The notes beneath the pieces were generated by a model. The model had not been told where the DNA came from. It was given only the letters and a program-made list of their open reading frames with translations, and made no database searches. From Rhizobacter sp. AJA081-3 (lineage in GTDB: Bacteria > Pseudomonadota > Gammaproteobacteria > Burkholderiales > Burkholderiaceae_C): a stretch of DNA of 64,000 bases. Position numbers and translations under genes: made by a program. This document shows positions 8,416 through 17,306 of this stretch, in pieces; position 1 is the stretch's first letter; the number at the start of each line of letters is the position of its first letter. Where the stretch lies: the NCBI RefSeq assembly GCF_017795745.1, contig NZ_CP059067.1, forward strand, positions 4,836,001 through 4,900,000, written 5' to 3'.

Positions 8416-9351
8416 TCAGCCGCCGCCGGACTTGGCCGCCGCTGCCGGCGGCTTGGGCGGCCCGAAGCGCTGTGCCGGCCGCTCGGCGCGCTCGTACAGG
8501 CCCTGAACCTTCGGGATGTTGACCTCGATGTCGCGGATGCGCGTAGGGCCGGTCGGGTGCGTGCTCAGGAACTGCGGCGGCGCGCCCTTGGAGGCCTCGG
8601 CCATCTTCTGCCACAGCGTCACGCCGGCGCGCGGGTCGTAGCCCGCGCGCGCAGCGAGCTCGATGCCGATCAGGTCGGCCTCGGACTCGTCCTCGCGGCT
8701 GAACTTCAGCGTGAGCAGCTGGCCGCCCATGTTGAGCAGGGTGTCGCCGGCGCTGCCCAGACCGAGCAGCGCCGACAGCGCGCCGGCGCCGATGCGCGTG
8801 GCCGCCGTCTTGCCCATGCGCTCGCGCGCGTGCTCGCGCAGCGCATGCGCCGCCTCGTGGCCCATGATCATGGCCACCTCGTCGTCATTGAGCTGGAGCT
8901 TGCTCAGGATGCCGTAATAGAAGGCGATCTTGCCGCCGGGCATGCAGAAGGCGTTCAGCTCGCTGCTGCCGATCAGGCTGACCTCCCACTTCCAGCCCTG
9001 CGCGCGCGGGTTCCATTCGTAGGTGTGCGGGATGATGCGCTTGGCGATGGCGCGCAGGCGGATCAGCTGCGGGTGGTCGTCGGGCGCCAGGCCCTTCTGC
9101 TGCGCAGCCTGCTGGCGCATCTGCTGGTACTGCGAGGCGGCCGCCTTCTCGACCTGGTCGGCCGACACCAGCTTGCTCATGGCCGACGGCTTGCCCACGT
9201 CCACGCCTTCGCGGGCCAGTGTGGGCAGCGCCGCGCCGGCGAGCAGGCCGCCGGTGAACAGCCGGCGTGCATGCAGCCGGCAGCGGCAGCCTCGCTCGTG
9301 CTGCATCGCGGGCAGCGGAACCTGGGCGTCGGTGCGAAAGTCGTGGTTCAT
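8416..9351 (-). CDS. M48-family zinc metalloprotease
   Basis: This 311-residue protein has the zinc motif HEAAH at 165-169 in IMGHEAAHALREHARERMG. The third ligand is expected at the Glu in SREDESEADLIG (near 224). The order matches the periplasmic M48 proteases of the LoiP/YcaL/BepA type, without the TPR tail of BepA. A hydrophobic stretch with an arginine-rich lead (HARRLFTGGLLAGAALP, about 27-43) could be an export signal, placing it in the periplasm for envelope protein quality control. The C-terminus is Pro/Ala/Gly-rich. It follows ampG by 23 bases and probably shares its transcript. Confidence 0.9.
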   Translation of the reverse strand: MNHDFRTDAQVPLPAMQHERGCRCRLHARRLFTGGLLAGAALPTLAREGVDVGKPSAMSKLVSADQVEKAAASQYQQMRQQAAQQKGLAPDDHPQLIRLRAIAKRIIPHTYEWNPRAQGWKWEVSLIGSSELNAFCMPGGKIAFYYGILSKLQLNDDEVAMIMGHEAAHALREHARERMGKTAATRIGAGALSALLGLGSAGDTLLNMGGQLLTLKFSREDESEADLIGIELAARAGYDPRAGVTLWQKMAEASKGAPPQFLSTHPTGPTRIRDIEVNIPKVQGLYERAERPAQRFGPPKPPAAAAKSGGG

Positions 9352-9374
9352 GGCGGGCGAATTCTAGGCAGCGC

Positions 9375-10943
9375 TCAATCCTCGGCAGCGGGTGCGGTGA
9401 TCGGGTCGGCTTCTAGCGCGCGCACCTGCGCGCGCAGCCACCACAGCATCCACAACGCCGGCAGCGCCACCACGGTCGACACCAGGAAGAAGGTCGGCCA
9501 GCCGATCGTCTCGGCCAGCACACCGGCCAGCGGCCCCACCCAGACGCGGCCGATCGAGGCGAAGGCGCTGAGCAGCGCGAACTGCGTGGCGGTGAAGCGC
9601 TGGTTGCACAGGCTCATCAGGAAGGCGACGAAGGCGGCCGTGCCCATGCCGCCCGACAGGTTCTCGAAGGCGATCACCATCAGCAGCCCGCCGTCCACCG
9701 GCGTGGCGCTGGCGAGCTTGACGAAGCCCCAGTCGAAGGCGGGGATCACCAGGCCGGGCATCAGGCCCTTGCCGCTGACTGCCAGCCACCAGAAGCCCAG
9801 GTTGCTGGCCATCTGCAGCACGCCGAACAGGAACAGCGAGCGCCACAGCCCGAGCTTGAGCATCAGCGCGCCGCCGAGCAGCGCACCGCCGATGGTCAGC
9901 CACAGGCCGATCACCTTGTTGACCACGCCCACCTCGGCGGGCGCGAAAGCCATGCTCTTGAGCAGGAAGGGCGTCATCAGCGAGCCGGCGAAGGCGTCGC
10001 CCAGCTTGTAGAGCACGATGAAGATCAGGAAGGCGGCCGCGCCGGGCTGCGCGAAATAGTTCGCGAGGCCCGACAGCAGCGTCTCGAACTTCGCGCGGCG
10101 CGCCGCCCAGGCGGCCAGCGGCAGCGTGATGGCGATGCCGATCAGTAGCGCGAGCAGGTCCGCCCACTTGGTGGCCGAGGCGAACATCGAGCGCGCCAGC
10201 GGCGCGACCACGCGGTCGGTGAGCAGCACGCCGACTGCCACCGCAGCGAGCACGGCGACGAAGCCGATCAGGTCGTTGCGGGCCACGCTGCGCGGCGCCG
10301 CGATCGCCGGCAGGCGCGGCAGCACCAGCGCCGACAGCACGGCCGCGGCCACCATCACCCCGGCCATGAAGCGGTAGACCTCGCTCCAGTTCCAGCCGCC
10401 ACCCTGGTTCGGGTCGGTCCAGATCAGCGCGATGCCGCCGGAGACGATCATCGCCAGCCGGTAGCCGAGCACGTTCAGCGACGAGCCCAGGCCGCGCTCG
10501 GCGGCGCTGAGCAGGTCGGTGCGGTAGGCGTCGATGACCACGTCCTGCGACGCCGACACGAAGGCCACCAGCACCGCCAGCATCGCGAAGGCGCGGGTGG
10601 CCTGCGTCGGCGAGGTGGCCGCCATGGCCATCAGCGCGCCGGCCAGCGCGAGCTGCGTCAGCACCAGCCAGCCGCGCCGGCGGCCGAGCAGCGGCAGCTC
10701 GAAGCGGTCCATCAGCGGCGCCCAGAGGAACTTGAAGGTGTAGGGCAGGCCGACCAGGCTGAGGAAGCCGATGGTGGCGACATCCAGCCCTTCCATGCTC
10801 AGCCAGGCCTGCATGGCCTGGCCGGTCAGCGCCAGCGGCAATCCGGAGGCGAAGCCCAGCAGCAGGACGACCGCGAGCCGGTGCCAGGACGCGAGGCGCT
10901 TTGCCAGGCCGGCAGCGGGCGCGGCGACGGGGGACGGGGGCAT
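9375..10943 (-). CDS. ampG: AmpG-family muropeptide MFS transporter
   Basis: This 522-residue inner-membrane protein has 12 or more hydrophobic helices. The N-terminal half carries AmpG-type signatures: LLLGFASGLPLALTG, LSLVGLPYTFKFLWAPLMDR and SASQDVVIDAYRTDLL. AmpG imports GlcNAc-anhydroMurNAc peptides for cell-wall recycling and, in many Gram-negatives, supplies the signal for AmpR-controlled beta-lactamase. The length fits the family. It lies 47 bases after the anti-sigma gene and before the M48 protease on the same strand. The cluster therefore looks directed at the envelope. Confidence 0.92.
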   Translation of the reverse strand: MPPSPVAAPAAGLAKRLASWHRLAVVLLLGFASGLPLALTGQAMQAWLSMEGLDVATIGFLSLVGLPYTFKFLWAPLMDRFELPLLGRRRGWLVLTQLALAGALMAMAATSPTQATRAFAMLAVLVAFVSASQDVVIDAYRTDLLSAAERGLGSSLNVLGYRLAMIVSGGIALIWTDPNQGGGWNWSEVYRFMAGVMVAAAVLSALVLPRLPAIAAPRSVARNDLIGFVAVLAAVAVGVLLTDRVVAPLARSMFASATKWADLLALLIGIAITLPLAAWAARRAKFETLLSGLANYFAQPGAAAFLIFIVLYKLGDAFAGSLMTPFLLKSMAFAPAEVGVVNKVIGLWLTIGGALLGGALMLKLGLWRSLFLFGVLQMASNLGFWWLAVSGKGLMPGLVIPAFDWGFVKLASATPVDGGLLMVIAFENLSGGMGTAAFVAFLMSLCNQRFTATQFALLSAFASIGRVWVGPLAGVLAETIGWPTFFLVSTVVALPALWMLWWLRAQVRALEADPITAPAAED

Positions 10944-10990
10944 CGGCCCATTCTAGGAGCGGGCCTGCGACGGCCCGGCCCCGAGCGGGC

Positions 10991-11839
10991 TCAGGAGGCC
11001 GGCGCGCCCGACGGCGAAGCCGAATCCTGGCGTTCGATGGCCTCGGCCAGGGCGAGCAGGCGCTCGCGCGGCAGGTCGCCGACGATGGCGTAGCCGCAGG
11101 CCGGGTGGCCGGGGCTGTCGCCCTCGACCCAGTAGAACAGGCCGGTGCGGCCCTGCTGCTCGTAGCGGAAGGTCGCCGGCGTGCCGACTTCCGGCTTGCG
11201 CAGGTAGATGGTCACGCGCAGCGGTGGCTGCCCGGCCGGCGCCTCGCCGATGGACTGGTACATGAGCTGGGCGCTCGGGCCCTTGGCATCAGGCAGCAGG
11301 CGGCCGCCGACCAGCTCGAAGCCCTGCGAACGCAGGTCGAACAGCTTGACCGGCATCTCCAGCCGCTTGGTGAGCCAGCGCGCGAGGTGTTCTTCCTGCG
11401 CCTTCACCTCGACCGGGTGGCGCACCTCCGGCACGTAGACGCTGTGCGCCACCGCGGCGCGTTGCACCCAGCTCGGCCCGCCGGAGGAAGAGGCCAGCTG
11501 GGCGGCCGGACGCTCGACGCGCCAGGCGATCGCCGCACCCACGGCGCCGCCGAGCACGAACACCGCGAAGGCGGCGGCCCAGCGCATCCAGCCGGTGTTC
11601 GACGCCGCCGTGGCGGGGGCCTGGCTCCACACCACCTGCGTCAGGCGCTGCGGCACCGGCTCGGCCAGCACGCTGTCCAGCCGGGCACGCAAGCCCTCGG
11701 CGTCGGCGGCCCACAAGCGCACGCGGGCGGCCTCTTCGGGATGGTCGCGCAGCCAGGCCTCGACCTCGATGCGCTTCTCGGCATCGAGTTCGTCGTCCAG
11801 CCAGGCGTTCAGGAGGTTGTCGATCGGGGGGGCGTTCAT
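10991..11839 (-). CDS. Anti-sigma factor (membrane-anchored)
   Basis: From ATG 11839 the protein has 282 residues; the open frame extends further upstream but overlaps the sigma gene end. The N-terminal 60 residues (PPIDNLLNAWLDDELDAEKR) look like a cytoplasmic anti-sigma domain. No zinc-binding His/Cys pattern is obvious. One transmembrane helix (AAAFAVFVLGGAVGAAIAW) follows near residue 90, then a periplasmic domain of about 170 residues. It sits 19 bases after the ECF sigma gene, the usual order for a sigma/anti-sigma pair. It presumably holds that sigma factor at the membrane; the inducing signal is unknown. Confidence 0.85.
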   Translation of the reverse strand: MNAPPIDNLLNAWLDDELDAEKRIEVEAWLRDHPEEAARVRLWAADAEGLRARLDSVLAEPVPQRLTQVVWSQAPATAASNTGWMRWAAAFAVFVLGGAVGAAIAWRVERPAAQLASSSGGPSWVQRAAVAHSVYVPEVRHPVEVKAQEEHLARWLTKRLEMPVKLFDLRSQGFELVGGRLLPDAKGPSAQLMYQSIGEAPAGQPPLRVTIYLRKPEVGTPATFRYEQQGRTGLFYWVEGDSPGHPACGYAIVGDLPRERLLALAEAIERQDSASPSGAPAS

Positions 11840-11858
11840 GGCAATCCGTTCATGCGAC

Positions 11859-12395
11859 TCAGACGACGCGGCGCAGGCCGCGCGCGTTGCTCGGGGCACG
11901 CCCGTCGAGCAGGTCGCGCAGCGCCGAGCGTGCGCGGGAGATGCGCGACATCACCGTGCCCACCGGAATGCGCAGCACTTCGGCGCATTCCGCATAGGAG
12001 AGTTGTTCGAGCGTGACGAGCAGCAGCGGCTGGCGCTGCTCGACAGGCAGCTTGGAGAGCGCGGCCACCAGGTCCAGACGCAGTCCGATGTCGTTGCCGA
12101 CGGCAGGCAGCGCATCGACGACGTCGCGCGCTTCGTTCGGCTCGACCAGGGTCATGCGCTTGTCGCGCCGGCGCTCGTCCATGAAGGCGTTGTGCGCGAT
12201 CGACAGCGTCCAGACGAGGATGTCGCGCTGCTGGTCGAACTGGTGCCAGTGCGCCAGCGCACGCTCCAGGGTGGTCTGCACCAGGTCGTCCGCCGCGCTC
12301 GGGTCGAACACCAGCGAGCGCGCGTAGCGACGCAGGCGCGGGATGGCACCGAGCAGCTGCTGGCGGAAGGCGGTGGGGGCGTCCACGTTGGGCAT
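11859..12395 (-). CDS. ECF-type RNA polymerase sigma factor
   Basis: This 178-residue protein has region 2 motifs (ADDLVQTTLERALAHWHQFD and LVWTLSIAHNAFMDERRR) and region 4 (LPVEQRQPLLLVTLEQLSYA, followed by IPVGTVMSRISRARSALRDL). The length and layout are those of group IV sigma factors. It is paired with the anti-sigma gene 19 bases downstream and then with ampG and an M48 protease, suggesting an envelope-related response. It is divergent from the flavin reductase, with about 70 bases between the starts. Confidence 0.92.
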   Translation of the reverse strand: MPNVDAPTAFRQQLLGAIPRLRRYARSLVFDPSAADDLVQTTLERALAHWHQFDQQRDILVWTLSIAHNAFMDERRRDKRMTLVEPNEARDVVDALPAVGNDIGLRLDLVAALSKLPVEQRQPLLLVTLEQLSYAECAEVLRIPVGTVMSRISRARSALRDLLDGRAPSNARGLRRVV

Positions 12396-12465
12396 ACGGA
12401 GCCGGGAGCGCGATTATTCCCCCGCGCCGGGCCAAGGGCAGGCCCGTTCCGCGAGAATGTCACGC

Positions 12466-12987
12466 ATGACGCCGCCCTCGCACGCGCCCGCCAAGGCGCG
12501 CTCGCCCTCGTTCTCGTCCCCCGAATTCCGCGCGGCACTGGGCATGTTCGCCACCGGCGTGACGGTGGTCACGGCGCGCGGGCCCGACGGCGTGCCGGTC
12601 GGGCTGACGGCCAATTCTTTCAATTCTGTTTCCCTGACACCGCCGCTGGTGCTGTGGAGCCTGTCGCGCAAGGCCGGCACGATGCCGGCCTTCCGCGCCG
12701 GCTCGCACTACGCGATCAACATCCTCGCCGCCGACCAGCGCGAACTCGCCGAGCGTTTCGCCGGCAAGGCCGAAGACCGGTTCGCCGGCGTGGCCTGGCA
12801 CGACGGCGCCGCCGGCGCGCCGGTGATCGACGGCGCGGTGGCGGTGTTCGAGTGCTTCAACCGCAGCCGCTACGAAGAAGGCGACCACGTCATCTTCGTC
12901 GGCGAGGTGGAGCGATGCAGCCATCGCGCGGGCGCGCAGCCGCTGCTCTTCCACGGCGGGCGCTACTACACCGAGCTGCCGCTCTGA
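12466..12987 (+). CDS. Flavin reductase family protein (FMN-binding split barrel)
   Basis: From ATG 12466 this is a 173-residue protein; an in-frame ATG at 12457 is an alternative. Family signatures are FRAALGMFATGVTVVTARG, GLTANSFNSVSLTPPLVLWS, YAINILAADQ and the C-terminal FHGGRYYTELPL. The family uses NAD(P)H to reduce FMN or FAD, often feeding a two-component monooxygenase. No oxygenase partner lies nearby, so the physiological role is open. GAGAAT just upstream resembles a -10 box and would give a very short leader. It is followed by trxC on the same strand. Confidence 0.9.
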   Translation: MTPPSHAPAKARSPSFSSPEFRAALGMFATGVTVVTARGPDGVPVGLTANSFNSVSLTPPLVLWSLSRKAGTMPAFRAGSHYAINILAADQRELAERFAGKAEDRFAGVAWHDGAAGAPVIDGAVAVFECFNRSRYEEGDHVIFVGEVERCSHRAGAQPLLFHGGRYYTELPL

Positions 12988-13040
12988 CTTGAAATCCGCG
13001 CCGGCGGCCTGAACTCCCCCGGGTATCCTCGGAGGACCCC

Positions 13041-13454
13041 ATGCACATCGCCTGCGCCCATTGCGGCACCACCAACCGCGTGCCCGACGAACGCCTTGCC
13101 CAGGACCCGGTCTGCGGCCGCTGCGGTCAAGCCCTGCTCGCCGGCGAGCCCATCGAATTGACCGACGCCAACTTCGAGGCCGTGACCTCGCGCACCGAGC
13201 TGCCGGTGGTGGTGGACTTCTGGGCCTCCTGGTGCGGCCCCTGCCGCATGATGGCGCCGCAGTTCGAGCAAGCTGCGCTTCAGCTCAAGGGCCGCGCGCT
13301 GCTGGCCAAGGTCGATACCGACGCCAACCCGCAGGTCGCCTCGCGATTCGCCATCCGCAGCATCCCGACGATGGTCAAGCTGCAGGGCGGAAAAGAGGTG
13401 CAGCGCACTTCTGGTGCGATGCAGGCCGGCCAGATCGTCGGCTGGGTGGGCTGA
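13041..13454 (+). CDS. trxC: Thioredoxin TrxC (thioredoxin 2)
   Basis: This 137-residue protein has an N-terminal zinc ribbon with two Cys pairs (CAHC at 5-8 and CGRC at 25-28), which separates TrxC from TrxA. The thioredoxin fold has the redox motif WCGPC at 64-68 (FWASWCGPCRMM) and the cis-proline SIPT. It reduces protein disulfides in the cytoplasm, especially under oxidative stress. The stop lies 9 bases from the convergent acetoacetyl-CoA synthetase stop. Identification is firm. Confidence 0.95.
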   Translation: MHIACAHCGTTNRVPDERLAQDPVCGRCGQALLAGEPIELTDANFEAVTSRTELPVVVDFWASWCGPCRMMAPQFEQAALQLKGRALLAKVDTDANPQVASRFAIRSIPTMVKLQGGKEVQRTSGAMQAGQIVGWVG

Positions 13455-13463
13455 GCAGCCTGT

Positions 13464-15509
13464 TCAGCCGGCGTGCGCGGCAGCGCGTTTCGCCGCGAAG
13501 TCCACGAACCACGGCACGCAGGTGGCGTTGGCCATCGCATCGAGCTTGAAGACCTGCTCGGGCGGCGTGCCCATCAGCAGCTTCTTCACCGGCAGCTCCA
13601 TCTTCTTGCCCGACAGCGTGCGCGGGATCGACTCGACCTGGAAGATCTCGTTGGGCACGTGGCGCGCCGACAGCGCCGTCTTGATCGCCTCGCGCAGGCG
13701 CTTCGTGAGCGCGCCGTCGAGCGCGAGTCCCTCGCGCAGCACCACGAACAGCGGCATGTAGCTTTCGCGGCCCAGGTACTCGAGGTCGACGACCAGGCTG
13801 TCGAGCACCTCGGGCTGCGCCTCCACCGCGCGGTACAGCTCGGCCGTGCCCATGCGGATGCCGTGGCGGTTGATGGTGGCGTCGCTGCGCCCGTAGATGA
13901 TCGCGCCGCCGCGCGGCGTGATGCGGATCCAGTCGCCGTGGCGCCAGACACCCGGGTACATGTCGAAGTACGAGTCCCGATAGCGCTGGCCGCTGTCGTC
14001 GTTCCAGAAGCGCAGCGGCATCGACGGCATCGGCTTCGTGCACACCAGTTCGCCGACCTCGTCGACCAGCGAGCGGCCGCGGCCGCTGGCGTCGGGCTCG
14101 CTCCAGGCTTCCACCGCCGCGCCCAGGCAGCGGCACTGCATCTCGCCCTCGACCACCGGCAACGTCGCCAGCCCGCCGACGAAGGCGCCCGCGAAATCGG
14201 TGCCGCCGGCGATGGGCGCCAGCCAGATGTCGCGGCCATCGACCTTCGGCATGTGCTGCCAGATCCAGTGGTAGCCGTCGATGGCCAGCGGCGAGCCGGT
14301 CGAGCCGATGGCGCGCAGCCGGGACAGGTCGGCCACCTTCGCCGGCTCGATGCCGGCCTTCAGGCAATTGGCGTAGAAGGCCGCGCCGGCTCCGAAGAAG
14401 GTGGCACCGGCATCGGCTGCGAAGCGCCAGATGGTGGTCAGGTCCGGCGCGGCGATGCGACCGCCGGGGTTGCCGTCGTAGATGCACACGGTGGTGCCGC
14501 CGAGCAGCGCGCCGGGCTGGGTGTTCCACATGATCCAGCCGGTCGAGCTGTACCAGTGGTAGCGGTCGCCGGTGTCGGCGCTGGGCCCGACATTGTTGTG
14601 CAGCGAACCCATCTTCAGCGCCTCGAGCACGATGCCGCCGTGGCCGTGAACGATGGGCTTGGGCAGGCCGGTGGTGCCGCTCGAGTAGACCACCCACAGC
14701 GGGTGGTCGAAGGGCAGCCACTCGGGCCGCAGCGTCGCCTCACCTGCCACCAGCGCGGCGAAGTCGTGCAGCCGGCGCCCCGGCGCGGCGAGCGCGCCCG
14801 CGTCGGCCGCTTCGTCGCGGTAGCGCAGCAGCACTGCGTGCTGCACGCTGGGCAGTTCGTCGAGCAGCTGGCGCAGCACCGGCAGGCGGTCGTGCTCGAC
14901 GCCGCCGTAGATGTAGCCATCGACGCCGATCAGCACCTTCGGTTCGATCTGCTTGAAGCGGTCGAGCACCGCCAGCGGCCCCATGTCGGGCGAACAGACC
15001 GACCAGATCGCGCCCAGGCTGGCCACGGCCAGGAAGCTCACGATGGCGTGCGGCGTGTTCGGCAGGAAGGCGCAGACACGGTCGCCGCGCTGCACGCCCA
15101 TGCCGCGCAGCGCCTGCGCGAGCGAGGCGACCTGGCGGCGCAGCTCCGGCCACGTGATCTGCTGCATCGTGCCGGCGTCGCGCATCCGCTCGTTCTGGAA
15201 CAGAAGCGCCGGCTGCCCCGCCGCGTGCGCCGCGTCGGCATGACGGAACACCTGCTGCGCGTAGTTGAGCTGCGCACCGGGGAACCAGCGCGCGCCGGGC
15301 ATGACTTCGTCCACCAGCACCGCCTCGTGCGGCGTGGGTGACTCGATGGCGAAGTACTCCCACAGCGAGCCCCAGAAGCCGCGCAGGTCGGCCACCGACC
15401 AGCGCCACAGCGCGTCGTAGCCTTCGGTCGTTCGCGGGTCGAAGTGCAGGCCGCGGTGTTCGGCCAGCCAGCGCGTGTAGCGCAGGATCTGCGCTTCTGG
15501 CAATGTCAT
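13464..15509 (-). CDS. Acetoacetyl-CoA synthetase (acetoacetate-CoA ligase)
   Basis: From ATG 15509 (MTLPEAQILRYTRWLAEHRG) the protein has 681 residues, the usual size for AACS. The adenylate-forming motifs are YSSGTTGLPKPIVHGHGG and the AACS-typical STGWIMWNTQPGALLGGTT. The C-terminal catalytic Lys lies in LSGKKMELPVKKLL. AACS activates acetoacetate to acetoacetyl-CoA for ketone-body use or polyhydroxybutyrate-related metabolism. The start codon overlaps the stop of the upstream solute-binding protein by 4 bases (15506-15509), making it the last gene of the receptor operon. That position is unusual. Function is confident; its link to the transporter is inference. Confidence 0.92.
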   Translation of the reverse strand: MTLPEAQILRYTRWLAEHRGLHFDPRTTEGYDALWRWSVADLRGFWGSLWEYFAIESPTPHEAVLVDEVMPGARWFPGAQLNYAQQVFRHADAAHAAGQPALLFQNERMRDAGTMQQITWPELRRQVASLAQALRGMGVQRGDRVCAFLPNTPHAIVSFLAVASLGAIWSVCSPDMGPLAVLDRFKQIEPKVLIGVDGYIYGGVEHDRLPVLRQLLDELPSVQHAVLLRYRDEAADAGALAAPGRRLHDFAALVAGEATLRPEWLPFDHPLWVVYSSGTTGLPKPIVHGHGGIVLEALKMGSLHNNVGPSADTGDRYHWYSSTGWIMWNTQPGALLGGTTVCIYDGNPGGRIAAPDLTTIWRFAADAGATFFGAGAAFYANCLKAGIEPAKVADLSRLRAIGSTGSPLAIDGYHWIWQHMPKVDGRDIWLAPIAGGTDFAGAFVGGLATLPVVEGEMQCRCLGAAVEAWSEPDASGRGRSLVDEVGELVCTKPMPSMPLRFWNDDSGQRYRDSYFDMYPGVWRHGDWIRITPRGGAIIYGRSDATINRHGIRMGTAELYRAVEAQPEVLDSLVVDLEYLGRESYMPLFVVLREGLALDGALTKRLREAIKTALSARHVPNEIFQVESIPRTLSGKKMELPVKKLLMGTPPEQVFKLDAMANATCVPWFVDFAAKRAAAHAG

Positions 15510-17302
15510 GTCGCTGTCTCCTTGTCGACCCCGGTGTAGATCCAGGATTCGCGCGCGAAGGGGTGCCGCCAGAAGCCGCGCACGCGCGGCTGCAGCAGGT
15601 CGTTGGTGATGGTGTGCACGTGCACCTTGTAGGGCATGTGCGCGACCAGCATGTTCTTGCCCTCGCGCATCAGCGCGTCGCGCTCGGGGCCGTCGGGCAG
15701 CACGTTCTGGCGCTCGAACAGGCGGTCGAAGGCGGGCAGCGAGAAGCGCGAGTCGTTCGACTCGTTGGCGTTCGGGCCGTAGGCGATGCCGAGGAAGAAG
15801 CCGCCGTCGGGCGAACCGGCGCTCCAGCTGTAGCCCCACATCATCAGGCTCGCGCTGCGGCCGCGCTTGAGCAGGTCGCCCCAGGTCGCGAGGTCGAACT
15901 CCATGCGCACGCCGACCTTGGCCAGGTTCTTGCGCCACAGCTCGTTCAGGCGCCGCGAGAGCTGGTTGGTGGTGGACGACAGGCGCAGCACCAGCGGCGA
16001 GCCGTCGGGCCGCTCGCGCCATCCGTCGCCATTGCGGTCGACGTAGCCGTACAGGTCGAGCAGCGCCTTGGCACGCGCCGGCGCGTGCTCGCTCATCTCG
16101 CTGCGGTAGTCGGTGTCGTAGCCCGAGGTGAAGGGCACCACCACCGACTGCGCCGGCACGCCCTGCCCCTGGCGCACGAGGCGCAGCTCCTCGGCATTGT
16201 CGTAGGCCAGCGCGACGGCGCGGCGCAGCGCCACCTTGTCGGGCGTGTAGCCGCCGACCACCGGGTCGAGCATGTTGAAGTAGGTCATCACCATGTCGGG
16301 CTGCAGCGCGCGCTGCAGCCGGATGCCCTGGCGCGCCAGGTTGGGTGCGATCACGCCGCCGGGCAGGGCCACCGTCGCGAAGTCCACCGGCACGCGGATC
16401 TGGTCGATCGCGCCGTTCAGGAAGGCCAGCCAGCGCGGCTGCGACTCGTCGACGACGTGGATCTCGATGCGCTCGGTCAGTGGCAGCCGCCGCCCGGCCA
16501 GCTCGGCGGCGATGGCCTGCGCCTGCGTGTCGCCCTCGGCAGGCTCACCTTCGAAGAATCGCTCGCGGTACAGCGGGTTGCGCACGAGCTCGATGCGCGA
16601 GGCGCGCCGCCACGAGGCCAGCCGGTACGGCCCGGTGCCCACCGGGTGCGCGGCGATGTCGCTGCCGTAGGCCTCGACCACCTCGCGGGCCAGCGCCCCG
16701 GTCAGGCCGCACAGCGCGAACTGGTAGACGAAGCGCGGATTGGGCGCGGCCAGGCGGATGCGGAAGGTGTAGCGATCGAGCGCGCGCAGGCCGTCGACCT
16801 CGCGGTCGTAGTCGAAGGGCGTCTTGTCCTTGATGGCACGCTCGCGCAGTGCCGGCAGGTCGAGGATGCCGGCGTTCTCGAAGACGTACAGGTTCTCGCT
16901 GTTGTTGCGCGGGTCGTAGTAGCGCTTGAGGCTGTAGACGTAGTCCTGCGCGACCAGCTCCCGCGGCCGTCCCTTGAAGGCCGGGTCGTCGGCGAAGAAG
17001 ATCCCCGGCCGGATGCGGAAGGTGAAGCTGCGGAAGTCGTCGCCGATCTCCGGCAGCGCCGCGGCCGTCAGCGGCCGCAGCTTGACCGGTCTGGCCACGT
17101 GGTCGTAGCACAGCGGCGACTCGAAGATGCAGGCGGCCACGCGATTGGAGTTCTCGTCACCGATCGCCAGCGGGTCGAAGCCGGTCTCGGCGGTCTCCAG
17201 CGCCACGCGCAGGGTGTCGGCGGGTGCCGCGCGCTGCGCCGCGTGGGTCGACGGCAGAGCGAGCCAGGCCGCCGACGCCCCGAGCCAGTCGCGCCGGCGC
17301 AT
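15506..17302 (-). CDS. Peptide/oligopeptide ABC transporter substrate-binding protein (family 5), paralogue 1
   Basis: This 598-residue protein starts with a twin-arginine-like lead (MRRRDWLGASAAWLALP), probably an export signal. Family 5 features include the N-terminal ETAETGFDPLAIGDENSNRV, AHPVGTGPYRLASW, and a late loop YVDRNGDGWRERPDG. It would bind a peptide or other polar substrate in the periplasm for the divergent permeases at 21.1-24.8 kb. It is clearly paralogous to the next two genes upstream, with shared blocks throughout, and is the most diverged of the three. It lies 4 bases after the second copy and overlaps the synthetase gene by 4. Confidence 0.9.
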   Translation of the reverse strand: MRRRDWLGASAAWLALPSTHAAQRAAPADTLRVALETAETGFDPLAIGDENSNRVAACIFESPLCYDHVARPVKLRPLTAAALPEIGDDFRSFTFRIRPGIFFADDPAFKGRPRELVAQDYVYSLKRYYDPRNNSENLYVFENAGILDLPALRERAIKDKTPFDYDREVDGLRALDRYTFRIRLAAPNPRFVYQFALCGLTGALAREVVEAYGSDIAAHPVGTGPYRLASWRRASRIELVRNPLYRERFFEGEPAEGDTQAQAIAAELAGRRLPLTERIEIHVVDESQPRWLAFLNGAIDQIRVPVDFATVALPGGVIAPNLARQGIRLQRALQPDMVMTYFNMLDPVVGGYTPDKVALRRAVALAYDNAEELRLVRQGQGVPAQSVVVPFTSGYDTDYRSEMSEHAPARAKALLDLYGYVDRNGDGWRERPDGSPLVLRLSSTTNQLSRRLNELWRKNLAKVGVRMEFDLATWGDLLKRGRSASLMMWGYSWSAGSPDGGFFLGIAYGPNANESNDSRFSLPAFDRLFERQNVLPDGPERDALMREGKNMLVAHMPYKVHVHTITNDLLQPRVRGFWRHPFARESWIYTGVDKETAT

Positions 17303-17306
17303 GCGC

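Noticed and set aside
8287-10011. A 574-residue plus-strand open frame across the M48 and ampG genes
   Set aside because: It lies opposite two well-supported genes, and its translation is low-complexity Arg/Ala/Gln-rich sequence without motifs.
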